Below, piece after piece: positions 8,016-13,230 of a DNA stretch of 13,230 nt; position 1 is the first letter of the stretch, and each line of letters opens with the position of its first letter. The position numbers and the translations under genes were made by a program. Location: contig OMXX01000101.1 of the NCBI GenBank assembly GCA_900315105.1, positions 1 through 13,230 of the forward strand, read 5' to 3'. Under the pieces are notes generated by a model. That model saw nothing but the letters and a program-made list of their open reading frames with translations. It was not told where the DNA came from and ran no database searches. Origin of the DNA: an uncultured Prevotellaceae bacterium (lineage in GTDB: Bacteria > Bacteroidota > Bacteroidia > Bacteroidales > Bacteroidaceae).

Positions 8016-8897
8016 ATGGAAACACAAGTAAAGAATAACTGCGTCGTTGTCATACCAGTATATAGAGTACCGACTATGATGGAGCAATGCTCCTTTAAGC
8101 AGTGTTTGCAGATACTAAAAAATTACGACATTATCATAGTTACAAATAGCGATGTTGACTTGTCTAAGTTTGAAGATATTTCGCAAATGTGTGGGAAGTC
8201 ATATAACATAGAACTATTTGATAAGAAATTCTTTGAAGGCATCAAAGGTTATAATGCTTAATGTCTCAGTAAAGGTTTCTATCAGCGTTTTGCTGACAGG
8301 TATGTTTACATGCTCATTTACCAGCTCGATGCTTGGGTATTTCGTGATGAACTGCAAGACTGGTGCGATAAGGGATATGACTATGTAGGGTCGCCGTTCT
8401 TTGTAAGTCCAGACGAAGGTGAACATTATATATAAGTATTTAATGGTGTTGGTAATGGCGGTTTGTCTTTACGCAAGATAGGGTATTGTCTTTCAGTTCT
8501 TAACATACCTAAGTACTTGCCTTTCATGACTCTTAAGAAAGAATATGGTATTTGGAAAACAGACTATAAATATGCTTCAATACCATCTTTTATTAAATGG
8601 CTAAGATTTATAAAAGTTCCTTTTAAAGCATTAGGCGTTAAAAATACCTTATATTTCTTATTTAAGTGAACTAACGAAGATTACATTTTCAGTAACTATG
8701 CAGCAGGCTCAGGCCATGTAAACCCAAAATTACCTGACGAAAAGGTAGCTTCCACATTCGCATTTGAAATCTTTCCATCCCTGTTATTTAGAAAGAATGG
8801 TGATAAGTTGCCATTTGGTTGCCATGCGTTTGAAAAGTACGAATATTCAAGTTTTTGGTCAAAATATATCACTAATACAATAGAGCTGCCTAATTTT
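8016..8897 (+). pseudogene. DUF5672 glycosyltransferase-like pseudogene with three stops
   Basis: Read from the ATG at 8016, one continuous frame encodes a DUF5672-type putative glycosyltransferase: METQVKNNCVVVIPVYR, FFEGIKGYNA, LSKGFYQRFADRYVYMLIYQ, LDAWVFRDELQDWCDKGYDY, VGNGGLSLRKIGYC, TNEDYIFSN, LPFGCHAFEKYEYSSFW. It is interrupted by in-frame TAA at 8259-8261, TAA at 8433-8435 and TGA at 8667-8669, with no frameshift. Each lies inside conserved sequence, so all three look like point mutations (for example TTA to TAA and CGA to TGA). The family's usual end would be near 8872, but no stop occurs there and the frame runs into the metallopeptidase gene, suggesting the original 3' end was lost at a recombination junction. 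Members are found in polysaccharide loci, fitting the genes upstream. The end coordinate is approximate. Confidence 0.88.
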
Positions 8898-9413
8898 ATG
8901 AAAGTTTCAAAGACGTTCCCTTACCTTTCAAGTTTTCTAGATATTTATGGTGATAGACTTGAAAAAGAAGAGCCTATGCTATCAAATGTTGTACTTTCTG
9001 GTTCAGAGGAAATTCCACAAAATGGAGGTCTTACACAGGATGACTCTCCTTTTATGGTATCACCCGTAAAAGCTCAAAACAACTCTTTTATTATTTATAG
9101 AAACAAAGAATTATGTAATAATATGGGATTGACGGAAAATGAACAGTATTCCCTTATAGCCCATGAATTCGGACATATAATTTTCAAAATAAGAGGATTA
9201 ACCGGAAATTCAGAAGATGAAGAGGTTTTTGCAGATGAAACAGCTGCTAAAGTTGTCGGCAAGGATGAAACATTGTCCGCACTAATAAAGCTACAAGAGC
9301 TCATAAAGGCAATTTCTGCAAAATCTGACGTTTGGAACTTTATTGGTCCAAAGTCTAGTATAGATTTAGTAGCAGACATTGAGGCGAGAATTGCTAATAT
9401 TGAGAAAATCTAA
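8898..9413 (+). CDS. ImmA/IrrE family (M78) metallo-endopeptidase
   Basis: With the ATG at 8898 this is a 171-residue soluble protein. It has the zinc-protease motif H89-EFG-H93 in YSLIAHEFGHIIF, followed by EEVFADETAAKVVG (about 108-121), which matches the downstream ExxAD helix of ImmA/IrrE peptidases. Known members cleave repressors or antitoxins to switch on mobile elements or stress responses; the target here is unknown. There is no N-terminal helix-turn-helix, so it would need a partner to select its substrate. The same frame is open back to 8670 through the tail of the DUF5672 relic, so the start is uncertain: 8898 is the first ATG after relic homology fades, and ATG 8976 is an alternative. 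The unknown 332-residue gene follows after 84 bp. Confidence 0.82.
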   Translation: MKVSKTFPYLSSFLDIYGDRLEKEEPMLSNVVLSGSEEIPQNGGLTQDDSPFMVSPVKAQNNSFIIYRNKELCNNMGLTENEQYSLIAHEFGHIIFKIRGLTGNSEDEEVFADETAAKVVGKDETLSALIKLQELIKAISAKSDVWNFIGPKSSIDLVADIEARIANIEKI

Positions 9414-9497
9414 AAGCAAATTTTGATAGATTTCCGTAAACAATATTTATTGGAAAGTTGAGGGAAATGTTAAATAATAATCCATTAATAAAAAAAC

Positions 9498-10496
9498 ATG
9501 AAATCATACATAAGTAAAATTGAACTTGTGAACAGTTTGATAAACATTATCGAATTCACACAAAGTCAAATAATTAATGATTCTTTATTCGATATTTACG
9601 TGAATGCTAAATGCCATAACGTTCCTTACAATTATTTCGTAAAGGTCTTTGATAATCTATTCCCTCAGAGTGTAGAATATACTGAGTTTATTCAGAATTT
9701 AGAAAACGAATCTTTAAAGCCAGATGTGAAATACTTTCCTGTTGTAATAGCTGTTGTTAATGGTTATAATCAAGTTAGCGTAGGAGTCCTTTCAGAATGG
9801 CATTTTAATTATGCCAAAATATATAATTACCCTATTCTGCATAATCTTAATGCCAAAACGATAGCTCTATTAAACTATCGATTAAGTGCTTCAACAGGTG
9901 TATCAATTGCTTTAGGAGATTGCCCTGGTTTTATAGCTAAAGTAATTGATATAAGAGCAAAAGACTATTCAGGTATTAATTACTTAGCATATTACTTATA
10001 CATGCGTGATATAACAAGAAATTATTGTATACAGCAAGCACCATTAAGCTCAAAAGATGACTATGTCAAATGGGCGAATGCAGTTTCAACAGGTAAAATA
10101 GATACCAAATTCCCATCAGATGACTTGGATGAAGCCATAGTAAGTGCTATAAAAGAAATAGGACATGTAGATGTTCATAACATAAAAATATGCACAAACT
10201 TAGATTTAAAGAATTTTGATGAGTTATATACTAAGAGTGTCCGCACGAAATCTAGAATGATTTTTTATCCTGATGTAGAACAAGTAGAAGATACTTCATC
10301 TTTGCATATCCAGCAAATAAATTCAAACGTGCCAAAACCTATTAGTATAGATGTTTTTGCTGATTTGCCGGAACATCTCGATTTCTTTTCTGCACAACAT
10401 CTAAACCATAAAATACCTATTAAGGACTTCATTCAAAGTGTGGAAAAATTTAATGAGAAAATAAGAACATATCATAGTATTATCGAAATACTTTAA
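9498..10496 (+). CDS. Hypothetical protein upstream of the retron genes
   Basis: This 332-residue protein has no signal peptide or clear membrane segment, and I do not recognise it. The N-terminal 60 residues are mainly helical. Residues about 80-165 look like an alpha/beta core with strands such as YFPVVIAVVNGYNQVSVGVL and SASTGVSIALGDCPGFIAKVIDIRA, and the C-terminal half is more polar. An AT-rich start region (many A before the ATG) is normal for Bacteroidetes translation. It lies between the metallopeptidase and the PRTase-like gene on the same strand, with spacers of 84 and 67 bp. It could therefore belong to the retron operon, form a pair with the peptidase (for instance as its substrate), or be independent. 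Confidence 0.75.
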   Translation: MKSYISKIELVNSLINIIEFTQSQIINDSLFDIYVNAKCHNVPYNYFVKVFDNLFPQSVEYTEFIQNLENESLKPDVKYFPVVIAVVNGYNQVSVGVLSEWHFNYAKIYNYPILHNLNAKTIALLNYRLSASTGVSIALGDCPGFIAKVIDIRAKDYSGINYLAYYLYMRDITRNYCIQQAPLSSKDDYVKWANAVSTGKIDTKFPSDDLDEAIVSAIKEIGHVDVHNIKICTNLDLKNFDELYTKSVRTKSRMIFYPDVEQVEDTSSLHIQQINSNVPKPISIDVFADLPEHLDFFSAQHLNHKIPIKDFIQSVEKFNEKIRTYHSIIEIL

Positions 10497-10563
10497 AACT
10501 TGTTGTTTAGCAGTAAGTTTTATATCATTTTGATTTCCATTTGCGGGTGGCGAAATTGCTAAA

Positions 10564-11424
10564 TTGATGAGACATTCAATTTTTAAGAAAAAACAAGGAG
10601 TTCCAAAGGTCTCGATGAGGCAATTTGAGAGACTCAGAGCATTGTTCTCTATTAAAGGTTGGCCTATTGATGAAAGCTATGACTTATCAACATTTGAACG
10701 TTTCTATAAGACTCTTGAACTTCTTGATAATGACGAACAAAATTTCTTGATTAAACTAACGTATAGATTTGAACATATACCTTTAAATCAGTATTTGGCA
10801 TATATGTTGCCTACTCTAAAAAAACTTAGAATAGATGAGTCTGACAAGAATTTACTATTCATAACATGTACTCCTAAGGATGATGTTGGAAGTGTCAAAA
10901 GTTCTATGCCTGTCCTCTATCAGTTAAAGGGTACAACTATTATCCAGCATATCAACATGAATCCCATGTGTGTTATTGATAATATCAATAACCTACAAAA
11001 GTATCCTATTTCAGAGAAAACAGATATAGTAATGGTTGATGATTTTGTCGGTACTGGAGAAACATCAAGTTCTGCGGTTGATTATATACATGAATTAAAA
11101 CCTGAATTAAAAGACAACTCACATATTATCATGTTCTCTATAGTAGCAATGCGTGAAGGAATTGAAAAATTAGAGGATATAGGCGTAAGAACATATTGTG
11201 CAGTAGAGAGAAGAAAAGCGATTTCAGAAGAAATGGATTTACCTTTACGCAGTAATTGCTACAAAATAATGAATAGTATAGAAGAACGATTAAAAAGCGT
11301 AAAGCCGGATTTTCACTTTGGATACAGACAGAGTGAAGCTTTAATTTGCATGGAGAGGTGTCCCAATAATACGTTTCCGGTATACTGGCTTAAGAAGAAT
11401 ATTGCGCCTTATGAACGAAGATGA
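10564..11424 (+). CDS. PRTase-like conflict-system protein, likely retron effector
   Basis: This 286-residue soluble protein has a phosphoribosyltransferase-type nucleotide site: strand TDIVMV, then D159-D160-FVGTGETSSS (about 153-170), the acidic pair plus glycine loop that binds PRPP in type I PRTases. Upstream is NLLFITCTPKDDVGSVKSSMPVLYQL, another PRTase-like strand and loop. An N-terminal helical domain (about 1-90) precedes it. It resembles the PRTase-CE type proteins found in biological-conflict operons, and PRTase plus winged-helix partners are known for one class of retrons (type III in the published scheme, from memory). It overlaps the winged-helix gene by 14 bp, so the two are translationally coupled. 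The substrate and the target of any modification are not readable from sequence. The role as toxin or effector is inferred from context. Confidence 0.82.
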   Translation: MMRHSIFKKKQGVPKVSMRQFERLRALFSIKGWPIDESYDLSTFERFYKTLELLDNDEQNFLIKLTYRFEHIPLNQYLAYMLPTLKKLRIDESDKNLLFITCTPKDDVGSVKSSMPVLYQLKGTTIIQHINMNPMCVIDNINNLQKYPISEKTDIVMVDDFVGTGETSSSAVDYIHELKPELKDNSHIIMFSIVAMREGIEKLEDIGVRTYCAVERRKAISEEMDLPLRSNCYKIMNSIEERLKSVKPDFHFGYRQSEALICMERCPNNTFPVYWLKKNIAPYERR

Positions 11425-11737
11425 ACACATTCTTTTACTCTTACAGATAATTAGAGTCAATGGTAATTCTGCCTATCTGTTAAGCCAGGGATTTACAGTA
11501 CTATCATTATCAAAAGAAATTGATAAGCTGAAAAGGAATGGATATATAACCATAAAGGGTGGTGATTTGTATCTGACGAAAAAAGGTGAAAACCTATTCT
11601 ATAAATTAAATAAGAAATTAAACAGACGAGGACTTTACAAATATTTGAATGTTAATGATAGCTATCATGATATTCCAATGCCATTAGATGAAGTCTACGT
11701 CCCACCATTAAGAAGAGTCAAGCGCGAAGAGATGTAA
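11411..11737 (+). CDS. Winged-helix protein, retron-associated
   Basis: With the ATG at 11411 this is a 108-residue protein. Residues 1-45 form helices ending in a recognition-type helix (LSKEIDKLKRNG), followed by the wing YITIKGGDLYLTKKGENLF (45-63), a standard winged-helix pattern. The tail (about 80-108) is proline-rich and basic (YVPPLRRVKREEM). A TTG nine bases upstream could also start it, but the ATG is preferred. Its first 14 bp overlap the end of the PRTase gene. Its last codons are reused as the 5' arm of the retron RNA: residues R101 to K104 are encoded by 11711-11722, which pairs with 11935-11946. A role in gripping the retron nucleic acid or the PRTase effector is likely but not proven. 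Confidence 0.8.
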   Translation: MNEDEHILLLLQIIRVNGNSAYLLSQGFTVLSLSKEIDKLKRNGYITIKGGDLYLTKKGENLFYKLNKKLNRRGLYKYLNVNDSYHDIPMPLDEVYVPPLRRVKREEM

Positions 11738-11946
11738 AAGTTTTAGTTAACTGCGAGAAGCACAGGTCAGTGAGTCACTGCCCTTCCGATTATCCAGAAT
11801 CAAGCATGCCATTACAAAGAAATTTGAATGGCAGGAGCCATTCAAATTTCTTTGTAATGGCTGCACCTAAAGGTGCGTTGATTGTCCTAAGGGCCAATCA
11901 ACCATAATTTGGTAAAACGATTACTTCTCCAAGCCTTGACTCTTTT
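11711..11946 (+). ncRNA. Retron msr-msd non-coding RNA
   Basis: The 5' arm (a1, 11711-11722, AGAAGAGTCAAG) pairs with a2 (11935-11946, CTTGACTCTTTT) with eleven Watson-Crick pairs and one G-U. The a2 arm ends 14 nt before the RT start codon, the expected retron order a1-msr-msd-a2-RT. Inside are a small hairpin with CAGTGA/TCACTG at 11768-11780; a perfect 25-bp hairpin, arms 11808-11832 and 11837-11861, loop AGGA; a GCACC/GGTGC hairpin at 11863-11876; and GTTGATTG/CAATCAAC at 11877-11902. The long hairpin is the likely msd core copied into msDNA. The branching guanosine cannot be fixed by eye; a G at or just after the end of a1 is the natural candidate. Exact ends are uncertain. Confidence 0.82.
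11808..11861. repeat. Perfect 25-bp inverted repeat with 4-nt loop (msd stem)
   Basis: The two 25-base arms (11808-11832 and 11837-11861) are exact reverse complements separated by AGGA. GCA (11804-11806) and TGC (11862-11864) extend the stem after a bulged T at 11807. Each arm itself begins GCCATT and ends AATGGC, so each can also fold alone. Confidence 0.92.
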
Positions 11947-11960
11947 ATTTATCAAAGCAA

Positions 11961-13010
11961 ATGATAGACTTTAATGAGTATAAGAAGAAGTTTCATGATG
12001 CAGCCTTAGTAAAAGGGTACAATGAAGAACTCATAGAAAAGGTCTTAAAGTATGCAGAAAAACTGAATGCTCAGGATTTGCCTATTATATACGACCAACT
12101 ACATCTATCATTCTTACTTGGTATTGATTATGATTATCTTTTATCGGTTTCAAACTCTCCCGTTAGCTTTTACAAGCACTATGAAATACCCAAAAGGAAC
12201 GGAGGAACTCGTCCAATAGAAGAACCTCTTCCATTATTGAAAGAAGCACAAGAATGGATTTTAGATAACATTTTGGAGCCTAAGTCTAAAGATTTCGTAT
12301 CTCCTTACGCTAAGGCGTTTATGAAGAATGTAAGTCTAAGAGATAATGCAAGGTTCCATCGAGGTAAGAAAGTCGTAGTAGCATTAGATCTGCATGACTT
12401 CTTTGGTAGTGTTCATACAGGAGCTGTATATGGAATATTCAAAAAGATGGGCTATACCAAGGCTGTTACAACAATGTTGACAAAACTTTGTATCCTTAGA
12501 AATTCATTACCGCAAGGAGCCCCAACAAGCCCAATGTTATCAAACATGATGTTTTATAATCTTGACAAAACAATATTTCATTATTGTGTGACAAGGGGAA
12601 TAAGATATACACGATATGCAGATGACATGACTTTTTCTGGAGATGACTTCAATGTAAGAAATCTCATCAACTATATTAATATGGTCGTTGGAAAGAAAAG
12701 GTTTAGTCTTAACAAGGAAAAGACCAAGGTTATGGGACAAGGTACAGTACAAAGAGTAACTGGAGTCATTGTCAATAAGAAACTTCAAGTGTCAAAGTCA
12801 TATCGTGACAGAGTCCGTCAAGAAGTGTACTATAGCATTAAATATGGTTTTGCTGACCATATGAAGCAAATCGCACTTCCTGCATGGATTCAAACTCCAG
12901 AAGTGTATCGCAATCACCTCTTGGGTAAGGTTAACTTTATTCTTCAAATCAATCCAAAGGATGAAGAATTTATAAGATATGCCAATTGGCTTAAAGAATA
13001 TTCTTTTTAA
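11961..13010 (+). CDS. Retron reverse transcriptase
   Basis: This 349-residue RT has the compact size typical of retron RTs. Motifs in order: IPKRNGGTRPIEEP (about 76-89, region near RT1), retron-specific NARFH (129-133, the NAxxH of region X), ALDLHDFFGSV (141-151, first catalytic Asp; the common FFPS is FFGS here), LPQGAPTSP (183-191), YTRYADDMTFSGD (216-228, catalytic YADD), a KTKVMG segment (254-259) and VTGVIVN (266-272, the VTG of region Y), then a thumb-like C-terminus. It would copy the msd part of the RNA directly upstream into msDNA, primed from a 2'-OH of the msr. No domain is fused to it. The gene is intact and starts 14 nt after a2. The PRTase and winged-helix genes upstream are the probable accessory proteins. 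Confidence 0.95.
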   Translation: MIDFNEYKKKFHDAALVKGYNEELIEKVLKYAEKLNAQDLPIIYDQLHLSFLLGIDYDYLLSVSNSPVSFYKHYEIPKRNGGTRPIEEPLPLLKEAQEWILDNILEPKSKDFVSPYAKAFMKNVSLRDNARFHRGKKVVVALDLHDFFGSVHTGAVYGIFKKMGYTKAVTTMLTKLCILRNSLPQGAPTSPMLSNMMFYNLDKTIFHYCVTRGIRYTRYADDMTFSGDDFNVRNLINYINMVVGKKRFSLNKEKTKVMGQGTVQRVTGVIVNKKLQVSKSYRDRVRQEVYYSIKYGFADHMKQIALPAWIQTPEVYRNHLLGKVNFILQINPKDEEFIRYANWLKEYSF

Positions 13011-13045
13011 TAATGTCAATATCCGTAAGCGTCCAAAAAAGACGT

Positions 13046-13077
13046 ATTGCTTAAAGCCTTAAAATCTGTTACTTTTG
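13046..13077 (+). promoter_or_regulatory. Bacteroides-type promoter inside the IS66 left end
   Basis: ATTG at 13046-13049 (one base off TTTG) and TACTTTTG at 13070-13077 (a full TANNTTTG match) are 20 bp apart, in the right place to drive OrfA from about 13083. In the relic at 1797-1859 the same -7 box has decayed to TACTTTAC. Confidence 0.6.
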
Positions 13078-13102
13078 TCCTCGACTTAAATTCATACAAT
13101 TA

Positions 13103-13230
13103 ATGGAGAGAACATCAGATTTTGAACAGCCGCTCTTCCTATATAAGACGGAGGGCAAAGGCATTAGCCTGGAACAGTTTTGTATCAACAATGGCATTAA
13201 CTATCGAGCCTTTGACAGATGGTACCGCAA
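13103..13230 (+). CDS. IS66-family accessory protein (OrfA), N-terminal part
   Basis: The ATG at 13103 opens a frame that runs off the window end after 42 full codons. The peptide includes LFLYKTEGKGISLEQFCINN and GINYRAFDRWYR, the helix-turn-helix-like start typical of small Bacteroidales IS66 accessory proteins, which read a helix, then G-I-S-x-E-x-F-C, then a W-Y-R ending the recognition helix. In IS66 elements such a gene precedes tnpB and the large tnpC transposase. The location 78 bp inside the left terminal repeat and behind a good promoter supports the call. Its completeness cannot be judged. Confidence 0.75.
   Translation, partial: MERTSDFEQPLFLYKTEGKGISLEQFCINNGINYRAFDRWYR

Larger units (their letters stand above)
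13025..13230 (+). mobile_element. IS66-family insertion sequence, left end, partial
   Basis: The element begins at GTAAGCGTCCAAAAAAGACG (13025-13044), matching the GTAA start of IS66-family terminal repeats, and continues past the window edge. It contains a promoter and the first accessory gene, both listed separately. The right end and the target duplication cannot be seen. It lies 14 bp after the retron RT stop, so it marks the right border of the retron cargo. Confidence 0.8.

Noticed and set aside
8463..8669. Short open frame MSLRKIGYC... as a separate small gene
   Set aside because: It starts at a TTG, lies between two in-frame stops, and reads as the middle of the DUF5672 protein (VGNGGLSLRKIGYC), so it is a fragment of the pseudogene.
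8016..8897. Stop-codon readthrough or genetic recoding in the DUF5672 frame
   Set aside because: The three stops are of two kinds (TAA and TGA), other genes in the window end normally at TAA and TGA, and there is no recoding signal; decay explains it better.
9095..9379. Antisense open frame opposite the metallopeptidase, and similar minus-strand frames elsewhere
   Set aside because: They lie fully within well-supported + strand genes, have low-complexity or unremarkable translations, and have no promoter signal.
10495..10521. AAAACTT/AAGTTTT hairpin as a terminator after the 332-aa gene
   Set aside because: The stem is seven AT-rich pairs with a 13-nt loop and only a short, interrupted T run after it, so it is too weak to call.
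10536..10543. TCCATTTG as a -7 promoter box before the PRTase gene
   Set aside because: It is one base off TANNTTTG, but no TTTG lies 19-21 bp upstream.
11640..11647. AATATTTG as a dedicated promoter for the retron RNA
   Set aside because: There is no matching -33 element and it sits inside the winged-helix coding sequence; the RNA may be made from the upstream operon instead.
11740..11929. Alternative a1/a2 pairings GTTTTA/TAAAAC and GAGAAG/CTTCTC
   Set aside because: Each is only six bases and the two cross each other, whereas 11711-11722 with 11935-11946 gives twelve pairs in the expected position.
1..13230. CRISPR array, tRNA or rRNA genes
   Set aside because: No regularly spaced direct repeats and no cloverleaf or rRNA-like sequence were seen by eye.

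Overview
The window looks like chromosomal accessory DNA from a member of the Bacteroidales (Bacteroides, Phocaeicola, Prevotella or a relative). The clues are AT-rich DNA, a near-perfect Bacteroides-type promoter (TTTG, 19 bp, TANNTTTG) before the first gene, an IS66-family left end with a Bacteroides-style OrfA, and a surface-polysaccharide gene set (pyruvyl transferase, flippase, FrhB-like reductase, DUF5672 glycosyltransferase) common in that order. Every gene I accept lies on the + strand.

Layout. Bases 1-123 are probably the tail of another mobile element. Bases 205-1715 hold three tightly packed genes I cannot name: a soluble protein, a small protein with an N-terminal hydrophobic segment, and a second soluble protein. 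Bases 1716-2009 have no gene but contain a decayed copy of the same IS66-type left end that lies intact at the window's right edge. Bases 2010-5942 are a polysaccharide operon fragment: pyruvyl transferase, Wzx-like flippase and FrhB-like iron-sulfur reductase. Next, with very short spacers, comes a GHKL ATPase fused to a probable PD-(D/E)XK nuclease (5969-8014). A DUF5672 glycosyltransferase follows, killed by three nonsense codons in one otherwise unbroken frame (8016-8897). That dead frame runs without a stop into an ImmA/IrrE metallopeptidase gene (8898-9413).

The right part is a retron. Its order is a 332-aa unknown protein (9498-10496), a conflict-type phosphoribosyltransferase-like protein (10564-11424), a winged-helix protein (11411-11737), a structured non-coding RNA (about 11711-11946) and a retron reverse transcriptase (11961-13010). 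The RNA is supported by a 12-bp a1/a2 pairing just upstream of the RT, a perfect 25-bp hairpin with a 4-nt loop, and two further hairpins. Its a1 arm lies inside the last codons of the winged-helix gene. The RT has the NAxxH, YADD and VTG signatures of retron RTs. The PRTase and winged-helix proteins are the likely effector module; the upstream peptidase and 332-aa protein may be additional members or an independent module.

The most unusual signals are the retron RNA overlapping its effector gene, the possible extended retron operon, an almost perfect 55-nt hairpin inside the intact FrhB-like coding sequence, the ATPase-nuclease fusion lodged among polysaccharide genes, and two same-orientation IS66 left ends bracketing about 11.2 kb of cargo. 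No tRNA, rRNA or CRISPR array was seen.
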